From Hydractinia symbiolongicarpus (lineage: Eukaryota > Cnidaria > Hydrozoa > Anthoathecata > Hydractiniidae): 64,000 nucleotides of DNA. Position numbers and translations under genes: made by a program. The notes under the pieces are model-generated. The model saw only the letters and a list, made by a program, of their open reading frames with translations, was not told where the DNA came from and ran no database searches. Position 1 is the first letter of the stretch. Each line of letters begins with the position of its first letter. Of this stretch, positions 1 through 12,260 are shown piece after piece. The DNA lies in NCBI RefSeq assembly GCF_029227915.1, contig NC_079883.1, positions 25,110,001-25,174,000 of the forward strand. The letters are read 5' to 3'.

Positions 1-1115
1 TTTATATATCACTGTAGATGAATTCCAGTGTGACGTATTTGTTTACTTTTCAGTGGTTATGGCATTTGCGTAGCAGAAAAAAATATACTAGCTAAGGTCT
101 AATATAGCATTTATTATTAAGGAAATATTGTTGGGGTTTTCAACTATTTTTAAGTGTAGCCTTTCTGATTTATCAGAAAGTCCTAACTATATTTATATGT
201 AAAGAAATTGACTTAAAATAAGCTTACTTCACCTAATGTTTCTATGTTTTTTCCTGCCATGCAGATGCCAGAGCCAAAAGAGCTTACCACAGAAAATATA
301 AACAGAGGAATCTTGGTAAGACAAGAACAATAGGCATACATGTGCTCGCATTCCTTAGGCAGAAAAAATATAACAGATAACCGTGGTTAAAGAATTAAAT
401 AATCTATAAAAAAAAGTTTTTTTGCTAAACATTAATGAACCTTTTTTATGAGGATAGTTATAATAACCGTTTTTCCCTATTGGTTTTGCTTTTTACTTAC
501 TGTATAAGAATGCGTACTCATGTACAAAAATCTACAAACGTTTATAAACTTTTGTATATAAATATTGTCAAGTTAATATCTCCGAACAGCTATATATCAG
601 CTAACTTGATAACAAGTAAAGTGCATTGTGAATGATAATATGATATCATTAATTAGCTCTAAAACCAATAAATAATGTTGCTGTTTTTGGGCAAATAGTA
701 ACTAAATGTTAATTTTTTGTACAATGCTCAATTGGCAAAATAAATAAGTAAAAACATTTTTAACCTTTGTGCCTTGCCTGGTAAATACAGACTCAAAACT
801 ACTTAATGATGTCATGCATAATTAATGATACTTCTAAGTCCAAAATCCTAAGAAGCAATATGCAAATTTCAAATTCCTAGACAACATTTCAAGCTCCTTT
901 ATATGAAATTCACTTTTTTTTTCATGGGAGGTTAGTTGGGCATAATGTTATTTTTGCACATGGTTGACAATTGTTTAATATTCTTATAAAAACCATTGTA
1001 CAATCAGTGACAATGCTACATTATAATGATAGTGTGTTTATAATGTTATGTTTTCACATTATATGCTGCATTACTGCCTTTAACATTGTTTTATTCCCTA
1101 AATTTAGAATAAAAA
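1..1115 (+). other. DPY30 upstream region, possible 5' UTR exon
   Basis: No coding region is recognised here. A possible small exon lies at 265-315: it is preceded by a pyrimidine-rich stretch ending in cag and followed by gtaag. Its 17 open codons, joined to the next acceptor (exon start 1108), do not run in the DPY30 frame, so at most it would be a 5' UTR exon with a short upstream frame. The acceptor at 1106-1107 sits only 8 bases before the DPY30 start codon, which would also suit a trans-splice acceptor if the species uses spliced leaders. Otherwise the stretch is AT-rich and featureless. Confidence 0.35.
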
Positions 1116-4100
1116 ATGTCGTCAGAAGAACCAATGCAGGTTGCAACAGCTGAGGAGGGTAAGAAAAATTTCCCCGAAAAGTAGCAATCTAAAAATTGTT
1201 TGCATAATGCTTAACTCTGATATGAGACCCAAACATTGTTGTACTTTTAGTATATGTGACCCAAACAACACTTAGCTTGCCACAACCATAGAAAAGCTTT
1301 GATACATCCTAAACATGACTTCTTTATGACAAAACTGCCCTAAAGCTTTTGTAAGAATTTTCAACACTGTCATAACTTATTCATCAAATTTTGTGCAAAT
1401 CAAGAAATTGCTCTCTTGAAATTGTATATACAAATTGTGTGTATATACGTTTTTTTTAATGTTTCAGTCAGTGTGAAAGTCAAGCTGAAGTAGACTGATT
1501 CTGCACTGAATAGACTGCGTTTGGACTGTAGTAGGGATCAGTGATCAGTGATGATCAGCCATTACAGTTTTATTTTACCACAAAAGAAAATATTTTTTAA
1601 TCTTCCTCTGCCTCTTTTTTTTAATATTTTTTTTCTGTGCTGCATAATTATAATACTTACTGAGTTTTCATATTCATCTATTAGGGCATTTGTATGCAAA
1701 ATATTAAGGTTCCACACGTCGCTATTACTTAAAACAACCCCTAAAAATTTCTATGAAGTGCTTTTAAAGGGGCTATGGAACGGCTGTTGGTTTTCAACTT
1801 TAGTGACTTACACAAAAGTCGAGCTGGAGGCGAAGAAAAACAAAAATGGCTATTTTTCCAGCATGTATGTAATTTACAGACTTGAACATATCTTGCTGAA
1901 ATATTTCTTTGTAATATACTTTTCGAAAAAAATATTGAACCAGCGAGCAAAGTGCGCTGATCTGTTCATTGGGCAACTCGTGTTTGCCGGATTTTTAATA
2001 TGTGCGCGGGATTTGCGGAATGTGAGCATTTTAACCGGTTCGTAGCCCCTTTAATCAGGAAAATATATTAACCTTCGTTAGGATTATCCTTAGGACTTAA
2101 AACTTCTAAGACAACTTAATCACGTCAAAGGGAATTCTACTTAGAATTTTGGTGACATGATTAATCTGATAACCTTATTTTTTCGGATTTTACTTGAAAA
2201 TCAGAGGAAAGGATTTTTAGGCTATTTTTTAACCTTTATTTGTGCAAACTATAATAAAACTGGAAAATATGCTAAATAACTTTTATTTAGCTTTTAGAAA
2301 CTTTAAACAGATTGTAAAAATTCCTTTTAAATTGTAAGTAATTGAATTTTAAGCCAATAGTGTTGTATTAGACAATAAATAGTGGTGTATTAGACAATAA
2401 ATAGTGGTATATTATGATGATGTCACAAAAAATTGCTGACATCACCAAATATTTATTGCTGCTATTTTGTTTCTTTCGTGATGACTTACATGTGCCAAGT
2501 TTGATTCAATATGGACCAGTCTGTTAAAAGTTATCAAGCCGATTAGAGTTAATATATTTTAAGGCTTCAAAATTTCAATTTAGTTAAATGCACAGACAGC
2601 TGCAAAAAGACACAAAAAACTTTTTTACACCCATTTTCATCATCATCATCATTCATCATTCTCGGCTTCACGTCCGTTTTCCATTCTAGCATGGGTTGGA
2701 CGGGGTATATTAATGACCCTCTTCCAATCTGATCTAGACTGTGTTAGATCTAAACTCACCTTCCTCTGTATCAAGTTTTTCCTTATAACCTCCTGCCAAG
2801 TCTTTCTCGGTCTGACTCTGGGCTTTGCCCTAGGAATTATCAAGTCTCTACACTTTCTTACCCAATTATCCCCCTCCATTCTTTCCAAGTGCCCCAGCCA
2901 ATTCAATTTTCTTATCTGGATAACATCTTTAATTCTACGGATACTTAGCCTGCTTCTTAGCTCATCTGAACTCTTTCTGTCTCTCAAACTAGCGTTACAC
3001 ATCCACCTAACCATTCTTATATCATTCCTTTCTAAACGGTCAAGATCTTCCTGCTTCACTGCCCATGTCTCACTACCGTACAACATAACACTTCTTACAC
3101 AGGCCTCATACAACCTACCTTTTAACTCAATTGACAAGACTCTGCTAGTCAACAAAGGAAATAACTCTCTGAACTTTTTCCAAGCAGAACCTATCCTGCA
3201 AGTAACACTTCTTCCAAAAGAACGCTTTGCCTCAAAATAATACGTAGGGTTACTCTAAAAATAAGGATAGGGTTCCTATTAACCTAATAATGGGGGGGGG
3301 GTCATTTACATTTTTAGATTTCATCATTTTTATTTTTGACATGCATGTTTTATTAGATTCACAAAAGACGATACATGTTTCATTAGATTCACAAAAGACG
3401 TGACCTCCTGTTTTTGAAACTCATTTTCCACTTGTCTTACTACTGTCAACAGTTACAGACGGAGTGCATTTTCTTAACTTTCTAGGGATTAGAATACCAC
3501 GTCGCTGATGAATTTTGGGTTAATTATGATTTTTAGGCCTGAGCGTCTGTAGAAGTTAAATGTTAGCTTTTTCAATGTGTTTTTCAATGGGTGTGTCAGT
3601 GTGCATATCTTATTTCAAAATATTACACAATTGATCAGGATCTCAATGTGTTTTCATCATAATTTGTTTCTGTTGTGGCACGACAATTTATTGTAAATAC
3701 TTCACTCTTTTTAATTGGCATTCTTCTACTGTTTAAGCAAGATGGTGATAACTTTGTGATGCTATATATTACAGTAGTTCTTACTTCTGCAGTCCACCCT
3801 AAAGAATTCCTATTTTGCACAAAAAAAATATTTTTTTAGTACAGCCTACACCTGAAGCAGCTGAAGTTAAAGATGAACCAATTGCAACAATTGAAGACAC
3901 ACCTGTAGTCAGTACACCACAGACTGTGAATACGCTACTTGTGAGCACCCCACCTCCAAGTACTACGCCAGTCAGTACGCCTGCCTTGACAGAAAATATA
4001 AAGGTAGTAACAAAATTGTCAAATTGTATACTGGATTATTACTCTTGTTTCATGAACGTGTATTACGTGAAAAACAATTTTTACACTACTTTTATTCTAA

Positions 4101-5127
4101 TGAGATATTTATTGCATCTTTGTCCAAATCTTAATTTTAACTTTAAACATTGCCTTCCCTTAAAGCACCCGGTTACTCTCCATACTTTGGCATAACCTTT
4201 TTTCTTGCACAAAGTAACCCATAGTGCTTTTAATTTAGAAAATCATTAGCGAAGAAAAAGAAGCTGTAAATAAACCTAAAGCAAAATCTGATGTGCAATC
4301 CTTGCCCACGAGACAGTATCTTGACCACTCAGTTGTTCCTATTCTTCTACAGGCTTTGACAGCTCTCTCCAAAGAAAGGTAAGAAGAGGGAACATTCATC
4401 TAAGTTCTCACAATTTTGTGCCGGAAAAAGTCAGGAATATTTGGTTAAAATGGTCAATCAAGAATAATTCTTTAAATGATTGTCAGGATTAAGTTTTAGA
4501 ATATTTCTCTAAGAAATTTTGCAAGCTGTTTTGTCAAAATGAATTTAATCAAATTTACAGTATTAGAAGTATAATTCAAGGTTCCAAGAGTTTTAATTTC
4601 GGGAGAAAATAGCTGAAATAATGTAGGAAATGTCAGGAATTTTAGTCAAAAAAAATCTCAGGAATATCAGAAAAATAAGAAGTTGATATTGAGTCTACAT
4701 CCTGACGTTTATTTTTAATAACTTGTAAATTTTCTGCGTCGACGGAAGATGTCGGGCTTTGTTTTAAACATTTTAAAACTTGTCAATGTTAAAACCAGGA
4801 ATCTGTCAAAAAGTCAGGAATATCAGAACTTTCTTTCATATGTCAGGGAAACGTCGGGAAATTTATAGGTTGAAATAGTTCATTAAAATTACTTCATTTT
4901 TTAAGTGCTGGAGAATGAGAGAAATCTACAGACTTATAGTAAAATTTTCAGGAAAATAAGAAGTCAATAATATAAGTTGACACCCGGTGAGTATAAGGCA
5001 ACTTTTTATGCCATTTGTGGCGAAACCGTTGTGCATATACCGTCATCATTTTTTTAGGCCTGCAGATCCGATTGACTTTGTTGCAGCGTACCTGATGAAG
5101 AATAAACATTTGTACCAACAGTCTTGA
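1116..5127 (+). CDS. DPY30: DPY30, core subunit of SET1/MLL H3K4 methyltransferase complexes
   Basis: Four coding exons, 1116-1158, 3840-4003, 4239-4378 and 5058-5127, have GT-AG borders and matching phases and give 138 aa. The N-terminal part (about residues 1-89) is acidic and rich in Thr, Pro and Val, unlike the short vertebrate N-terminus. The C-terminal part (about 90-131) carries the Dpy-30 dimerisation motif: SLPTRQYLD, then VVPILLQALTALSKER, then RPADPIDFVAAYLMKNK. In known family members this two-helix bundle dimerises and binds ASH2L in the nucleus, boosting H3K4 methylation. It is slightly longer than the human protein because of the N-terminal tail. The start at 1116 lies just after a splice acceptor; the stop is TGA at 5125. 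The gene is convergent with the CDYL-like gene. The 2.7-kb first intron holds a MITE and a LINE fragment. The family call is near certain; the first exon is less sure. Confidence 0.93.
1764..2054. mobile_element. MITE with TTAA target-site duplication
   Basis: A roughly 283-bp element (1768-2050) is flanked on both sides by TTAA. Its ends are inverted copies, AGGGGCTATGGAACGG on the left and the complement of CCGGTTCGTAGCCCCT on the right, differing at a few positions. The interior is GC-richer than the surrounding intron. The open frames inside show no protein similarity I recognise. TTAA duplications are typical of piggyBac and Kolobok transposons; which group mobilised this copy is inference. 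It lies in the first coding intron of DPY30. Confidence 0.75.
2638..3240 (-). mobile_element. 5'-truncated non-LTR retrotransposon, C-terminal end of reverse transcriptase
   Basis: On the minus strand an open frame from about 3238 to 2649 encodes the C-terminal part of a LINE endonuclease/reverse transcriptase ORF2. The typical blocks are an AWKKFRELFPLLTSR-like segment, then LYEACVRSVMLYGSETWAV, then RNDIRMVRWMCN, then LNWLGHLERM. The stop at 2649 is followed at once by a run of ATG repeats (CAT on the plus strand, 2638-2650), a common type of LINE 3' tail. No catalytic YADD region or endonuclease is present, so this is a dead fragment produced by incomplete target-primed insertion, lying antisense in the DPY30 intron. 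The frame is still open, so the insertion is fairly recent. Confidence 0.9.
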
Positions 5128-6955
5128 CAAGAGGACATTACGTGATCTCGTTTTCATGTCGTTCATTAATTAAAATTTGTTAAAATTTTGCGAAGAGACT
5201 TGAGAAAGAGACATTTTTTAAGGATGTGTTGTAAATATGCTTTATATGTGCGAAAAAATATCCTTTTAGCAAGGGTAGCAAACTGGTATTTTTTAATTCG
5301 AAGGATATATTATAAAAGCGCCTCCTTCAATGAGTTAAATTGTTTTAAAATTTTCTGTGATCTAAAGGTATTTTTTCAGCATCTGTAAAATAGCGGTTTG
5401 AAAATGTCTAAATAACACATGCTTAGAAATTCAGATGTAGAGTTCTTCGAGATGTTTTGAATAATGATATACGTACATAGATGATATTGCACGATACGCA
5501 CCCATCTACTTTACACGGGTACGTGGCGTGGCGGGTGCTTAATACAAGGACGGGTTTTTTTTCTACAGGAATCTGTTGAACAAATTCACGATTCGATAAA
5601 GAATCCACAGACTTTTTTTCAACTAATGTTAAATTCCTCAAACAAACACATTGCATCAACCTCGATTCCAAGGCTTTTCATCTCGCCATCCTCTTATAAA
5701 AGAGACAAGGGCGGCTCGAAGTTGACATTGCATCTTTGGCGCAATAAGACTGCGAACGCTCGGTCTTCCTCCTTGCCCTTTCAAGACCTTTGTTCTTGAT
5801 GTTTTATTGTTTACATCTTTTTTAAAATACAGCTCATTTACAACAGTTTTAATCAAAATATCTAATTATTTTGCAGAATATTCAAATGTCCTCGTTAAAA
5901 CACGCAACCAGCAAGTTTATTCCCGAGAAAATTTCTTAAAGAAGGGCTGATTTACACTTTGGTGCAAACAAAGAAAAAGAACACCTTGGACGAAAGCATA
6001 AAGAGTTGTGAAAGTTTACATCTACGTTTGCAGCATAATTTTTGTACTATGAACAAGAAAACGCTAGAAAATCTTTCAAAAATAAACTCGTAGAAAAAGT
6101 TATTTTTAAAACATTCGTTTTTTAATGATAAAAAGAATGACTACATAAATGATTTGTTTACCATCAATCCCGCTATAGCGTGGTTAATTCTAAAATTTCA
6201 GACTCTTGCCTTACTACCTTTTTTGAGCATGCTTTTTAAAGGTAAAGAATGTGCCAGGGTGGTTGAAAAAGGCAAGCAAACCCGGGAACGAAGTCGCTGC
6301 GGCAAACCTAAAGAAAACGTCATGGTTTTGAATGATACTTTTATCAAGACATGCCTAAAGTCCGCATACACTTTCTTCTAAGAAGTCGCATTAACGTTTA
6401 CATGTAGCCAGTGAAGCGTGACCGGCAAAAGAATGTTCTACTTACCAAGCTTTCGATAAACAATACAAACGAAATATGCATTGAAAACAGAAGCTTTATG
6501 TTGTTTAACGTAACTTAGTAAACGCAGCCGCTAAGAACAGGAAACTTACTGTAAAACGAATATGTACAATCTTTTCTTTGATCACTATCTTACCTAATAT
6601 TTTCATAAGTTAATCGTTAAAAAACAGTTCCTAAGAGCTCTGTTTACAACCAGAACTGCAGAATATTAACATGACAAGCTAGACAAGAAAGCATAAAAAG
6701 CATCAATTCCTAACCAACTAAAAGCGACCACGCTACTTCAAACATTCAATAAATAAAAAAATATATAAAATGTAAAAAAAAATGACTTGTATAAACAATT
6801 ATAAACAGAATAATGATCAAATCTAAAATTTGGAACAATTAATTATGCGAACACAATTTGCGAACACAGGTTGCTAAAAATAACGGAAACTTCACAAGTT
6901 TTGTCATCGCGCAGCTATTTTCATTTTGAAAAAATAATCGCAAAATTTAATTCGG
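5128..6955. other. convergent intergenic region
   Basis: This lies between the 3' ends of DPY30 and the CDYL-like gene and holds both 3' UTRs. Short open frames occur (for example 5423-5856 on the minus strand) but show no domain, signal peptide or repeat of recognisable kind. The stretch 5480-5780 is GC-richer than its surroundings and looks like a decayed dispersed repeat. No RNA gene is seen. Confidence 0.5.
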
Positions 6956-9900
6956 CTAAACAAAGGTGTTCGATTCGATCGATTTTAGATATGAAGCTAA
7001 ATCGGCCATGCATTGCCTAGTCAGTTCTTTCTCTATACGCACTTTTTCCTCCAGTGTCTCTACTTCCGATTTTGAAATAACACTTGCTTCATTCGAATTG
7101 GCGTGACTAAAAGTATTCTGGCACGGGATAGAGCTGCCTTCATCTTCGTTGCTTAAAGACTGGCTACGTCCACGATATTTCAATTCGATTCTACTGTTGT
7201 TCTTCATGTGACGTACGCTATTCTTTAACCGCTGCGACAACACGCGGTTGTTATAAGAACTGTCCATTAAAATTTGATCTATCGAGCTCACGACCGGACG
7301 ACAACGTTCTCCCATGATGCGAGCTTCGTTGCTTTCTGTCAGTCCCATAAGTCGCGGGAAAACAAAATTTTGATAGCTCTCCGATGCGCCTTGGTCGTCC
7401 GTTGTGCTATCATCCGTGCTATTTACAGCGCACTTGATCGACGTTGTCTTTAACCCTTTCTTCTTTTTTTTACCCCTTGTCGGTGTTCCGGTTACTGCTT
7501 CAGTACTTCTCTGGAAAAATCAAATACATTATGTAAAAGTTACTGTTGGTAATAATAAACAAGTCAGGGAGCTTGGAAGAACAACTAAGAGAAACGTTTG
7601 TTATTGAACCAATTCTGAGAAAACAATGAGAAGAGAGAGAAGCAAGTTTTTTTACTAAGAAAGTTCTACGCAAATCTACCAAAAAGTTAATGGCTGCTGA
7701 TGAAAGCAACGACGCGTGGCACAATGCTTGTGATATATTTACAAAACACTTACCTCGTCAAAGACCATATCAAATAAGGACAACAGTGAAGCTGGCAAAC
7801 CAATGGCCGTCTTCTTAATGACTGCGACAATGGGTTTATTAAAATTACGAATTGTCTGAACTAAGTACCTAAAACGTAAATAAACAACTTAAAAGATACA
7901 ATAAGCTCAAATTTCATTCATTCGTGCCTACACACACATATACTCGCATGTGTAATCAATTCAGAAAGGATTTAATTGTCGAAAATCAAATATTGAGACA
8001 TGTGTAATTATAACGACTTTTTTAAAAGAAAATACATCACATTACATAGTGGCAAAAATTATTTCTACGTGTGATTGACAATTATATTGCTTGTTTCTTT
8101 TTTCCGTATATTTGTTTGGTTAATAAAAAAATATATACATAACAAAAACAAGTTAAACTCTAAGAAGACATGGTATAGTTGTTTACAGCAAACAAAGGGC
8201 ACTGCAAAAAAGTTCATAAAAAGTGCATTTTTAATGATATTTATACACAGTATATATAAACTTTTTAAGGCAGGTACACCACTGTGAAGAGGTGTTTTGG
8301 AATAAATAAATAAAACAAAATTTGACAGGAAAAAAATTGTTGTAAATAAAATTTGGTAAAATTGGTAGAATTTAATTTGATGGAGAAGACAAACAGAGTA
8401 ACATTTGGCAGATAACAAAAAAACTTTCTTAAAAAAAATGGTATCCACAATTGTAAAGTTTTCAAAATTACAATTTTTCTCACACATAGAATTGACAATG
8501 TTATCAGGCCATTCCTTGAGACGAGTGCGATCGCACGCGCACTCGCCTGCACACTCGTAAAAAGATTTACGAGTGCTTTTAATCGCACTCGTGAATTTTT
8601 CTTTTTCTAAAATATTATAAAGCGATGAAAAAGGCTATTACGCTGGTTACATAACATTCATTTCTTTGTTATTGATTTCATCGTCACAGAGAATACTGCG
8701 AGAAGAGTGCCCACTCATGCAAGATAAATATAACCAGAACATGGGAGAGGTTAGTTGTCCTGTACCTTAATACAGCTTTCGGACGAATGTTCTCATGATG
8801 TAATACCAAAGAAAAAACATGTTGAATAAAGTTTAAAAAATCTTTTTAAAAGGGGAAAGAGAAATCAAAAATGTCTAATGCCAAAAACATATAGCGAATC
8901 TGCCAACACATCATCGCGTTTAACGTTGTTTCAACCTTGCACTTGTGGTTAATACGTTTTACCATGGTTTTACAAAATTCATTTCTGTACAGCTTAAATA
9001 ACATATAACGTTTAAACGAATAACGTTTATAACGAATATTCACTTGCAAATATTCACATCGCACTTGTAAATTTTGTTTACAAGTGCGATATTTCGCACA
9101 CCATAGCACTTGAAATTAGGAATTGCAGAAAAACACACAGTTTTTATATACACTGTAAGGGCATCAATTATTTGTAAAAAATTTTGGCAAAACTAAGTTT
9201 TTGCAATATTTACCTGAAATTTACAGAAATAATTTTGCAGATAACAAAGAGTCACTAGATTTACTAGAACCAAATAGCATTTTGCATTTATAAAAAGGTT
9301 TTTTAAATGAACAACAACAAACTAAAAACCTTACCTTAGTAGGCTGATATCTTGTTCATATTTTTTTACTTCGATGGACGAGGAGTTCTTTAATAATTTA
9401 TCAAAAATACTATTTAACGCAAAAAAATCTTCTAAACCAGCGATAATAACAACATCACAATTATCATCAACAGCACTGTCTTCTAGAATAGTAATTAACT
9501 TCTCACATGTCTTTGTGTTAAAATGATCATCTGTTTTCTTACTTGTTGTATCAAACATTTTTTTGTTAAGACGTTTCAAGTAAACATGAACAAATCCGCC
9601 ATCTTTTTTTGAGACAATTTCCTTTGTTGTTTCGTAAGGATATAGTTTTAAGTGCTTTGAAGACATAACACATTGACAAAGCTCGTTTAAATCAGATGTT
9701 AGAAGCAAGTCAGAATTGCATGATATTTGCTCAATGCTTGGACAAAGAAATGTGTTTGTTGACTTAACTGGAGATAAAACATCAACACTATTTTGTTTTA
9801 AGCAATGTTCGGTTTCATGATTTAGCTGTTTGGAAAAAGAAGTTTTGAAAAAAACATCATCATCACAATCCTCAGATTCTACATCAGTGTCAGAAGTAAT

Positions 9901-11487
9901 AGAAGAATTGCAGTCAGACATCACTGTTCTTTTCTTAATACTTTGTGATAAAGTAAAACCTAACCGATTTATAATGGATTGCTCTTGATCTGAATGCTCA
10001 AAGAACAACTGTATATTTTTAAACAAAGCTGAATCATCCATGTTTTCATTTATCCAATTACTAGTACCGTTCTTAAATAACACAAGAAATTCATTAACAC
10101 CATTAAGGCATCTGTAACCCAATATAGTCTGAATGGTTTTATCAAACTGTTTACCAATAGCTTTCTTAGAAGTAACTGTTTTTTTCTTCCTTTTTTTAAT
10201 TTTTTTTAGCTGGACTTCTTTTGTGGGACTTTTACATAATTCAATTTTAGAAATACTATCACTTGGAGGCAAAAGTATTGGTAACTCCTTTACTGTTGCA
10301 CCACCATCGGTCACATTTTCTTCAATCTTGGGTAATTCTACACAGTTTTTAGTGCCGGTTATGTCACATTTATCAGCAAGTTCTTCTTCTGATGTATTAT
10401 TCACAGCACATGTTTGCAACAGTGGCCTTTCCTTACTTTGAACATAAACATCTAAGTAGTGCAATATAGGTCCTTTAGGCCTAGGTTTTCTTCCACACTT
10501 TTTCTTTACCTTACCAGACAATGTTAAATTACTTTTTACAGGTGCCAGATTTTCCCTTTTGATTTTGCGTTTCAGCTCAGGAGAAAATGATTCTGGGCGT
10601 TTTCTACAACGCTTCCTAGAAGAAGCGCAAAGATTAAACTCACTACAAGATTCTATAAGTTTTTGAAATTGACTTGTTCTTTTCCTTTTCTTGTGATGAT
10701 GTCCAACTTTATTATCACTATTAGATTCATCAAATTTACTTTCATATGTACAGTTTAAATCTTCACTTTTTAAATCCTCCAATGTTGAGTCTTCTTCACC
10801 TTTGCCTTCCTTAAATGAATCAGAAATCCCTTGACAAGTATTAATATTTTTATCAAGTACAATTTCCTCCCCAGCACTACCTAAATTATTTGTAATACTG
10901 CCATAAACTACTTCTTCTTTTATCAAAATATTGCTTTTTAAGTTCTTTACAAACTTGTCATCTGTTTCCACATCGTATTTAGTTAAATTAACACCGCCAT
11001 TTTGAAAATTACAAAGTTTGCCATCGTCAAGATCTGATACCATTCCATTGGGTACAAACGTATTCGAAACGGTAAATCCTTCTAATTTATCATTCGATCG
11101 AATGCAGTTAGAATCGATAATATCCATTCCTAACTTTCCATTTAAAATATCTAAAGCACTATCTATGATGGAACGGGCGGTGCCGTTCGAAGTTACTTCT
11201 TTAGCGCAGCTTTGAGAAACTTTTCTTGTTTTTAATTTCGACTCGCTGTTACATCTTTTATTTTTTGTATGCATTTTAATTATAGAATTATTAACTTTTT
11301 TAATGTATATTTTTTTTCCTAGGTGTGCATGATCTGATGAAGTTCTTCGACGTCTAAAAAGATTCCCTGCACTTAATCGACCGCTCGATCGTGTCTCATA
11401 AAACTTTGTGTTTTGAACAAAAGATTCCTTTTCTCGCGTTGTTTTTCCACATTCACACGAAGCAGTACGACTTTGTAACCGAGTCAT
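6956..11487 (-). CDS. CDYL-like chromatin protein: chromodomain-like segment plus degenerate crotonase fold
   Basis: Three exons on the minus strand, 11487-9335, 7868-7754 and 7510-6956, have GT-AG borders and compatible phases and give 940 aa. Residues 1-440 are low-complexity and basic, with an AT-hook-like GRKPRPKGP near 332 and several Lys/Arg clusters suited to a nuclear protein. Residues about 447-500 resemble a chromodomain (FLVLFKNGTSNWINENM). From about 616 the chain resembles the enoyl-CoA hydratase-like domain of CDYL proteins: a GFVHVYLKRLN strand, then KPIVAVIKKTAIGLPASLLSLFD across the first splice, then FPRLMGLTESNEARIMGERC. The central active-site loop between these last two blocks is replaced by a Lys/Ser/Thr-rich linker, so hydratase activity is unlikely. 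CDYL relatives act as chromatin corepressor scaffolds. Start chosen: first ATG of the long frame (11487). An unrelated chromodomain protein is possible but less likely. Confidence 0.68.
8552..8575. repeat. perfect hairpin, 10-bp arms
   Basis: CACTCGTAAA at 8552-8561 pairs with TTTACGAGTG at 8566-8575 across a 4-base loop. The flanks repeat the GAGTGCGA and TCGCACTC words, suggesting a small decayed palindromic element. Confidence 0.7.
9060..9088. repeat. perfect hairpin, 12-bp arms
   Basis: CGCACTTGTAAA at 9060-9071 pairs with TTTACAAGTGCG at 9077-9088 across a 5-base loop. The arms are one base away from the CACTCGTAAA arms at 8552, so both may come from one element family. Confidence 0.75.
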
Positions 11488-12187
11488 CTTGTAACCAATA
11501 AATCAAACAAAATTTTATAATAATTCTCTTCTCAAGGGAATAAATACTTCTTAGTTTTTACCAAAATAAAATTTATAAATTAATCTTTACAGCTTTAATT
11601 TCGCTCGAAGTGTTCATCATAACGAATCAGCCATTTTGAATAACAGAGGAAAACCAAATCGACTCCAGTTCAGCCATTGTTCTCCCACAGCATTTTAGGG
11701 GGATGAACGCATTATTTAATCTATCTAAACTCTGATAATTTTTTTTTAAATAACAATTTTGTTTAAGTTAGTTGAAGCAAATAAATTTTTTAGTATTTTT
11801 GGTTTTAAATTTGTTTAGTTTAATCAAAATTTCGTATTATCGTGGATTTTACTACAGTTCTACCCCCTGACGGTAGAATTATGTTTAAACGTTAGCATGT
11901 GGAACTGCCGCAAAGATCACAATGGAGCACGAGCTAACAACAATACATTTATTTAAAAAGACAGATAAAAAAGCAACAAAAAATTTAAATGTACGTAAAC
12001 ACGAAAGTATCCCCACAGACATTATTTTTAGTACGTTATAGAAAGAGACTTGACGGCGGCATTATAGTTGTTGTTATTATTGTTGTAATTGCCCACAGTC
12101 TTACCACATGTTTTTTTAGTCATATTTTAAGCCCGCCAACTATTCGTACCATGTGAAGCTTTTTAATTAAATTTTAGTCAGTCGATG

Positions 12188-12260
12188 GGTCGGTAGCTTA
12201 TTTGGTAAAACGTTCCAATCGTTGACCACGCGTAAGGTCGTTATCTAGTATAAATCACAA
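12188..12260 (+). mobile_element. degenerate tRNA-derived SINE head
   Basis: The stretch GGGTCGGTAGCTTATTTGG matches the 5' part and A box of a tRNA, followed at the right distance by a poor B box (GGTCGTTATCTAG). The anticodon arm does not pair well, so it is not a functional tRNA. It is followed by non-tRNA sequence, as in a SINE. Confidence 0.45.

Larger units (their letters stand above)
7869..9334 (-). other. first intron of the CDYL-like gene
   Basis: AT-rich 1.47-kb intron. It contains two strong hairpins (8552-8575 and 9060-9088), both built on CACTYGTAAA-type arms. The stretch 8515-8600 is unusually rich in CACTCG and GAGTGCGA motifs. The open frames here have no recognisable protein similarity. 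Confidence 0.6.

Noticed and set aside
1548-2045. 165-codon open frame
   Set aside because: It crosses the MITE border and has no recognisable protein similarity.
2713-3240. 175-codon plus-strand frame
   Set aside because: Antisense shadow of the LINE reverse-transcriptase frame.
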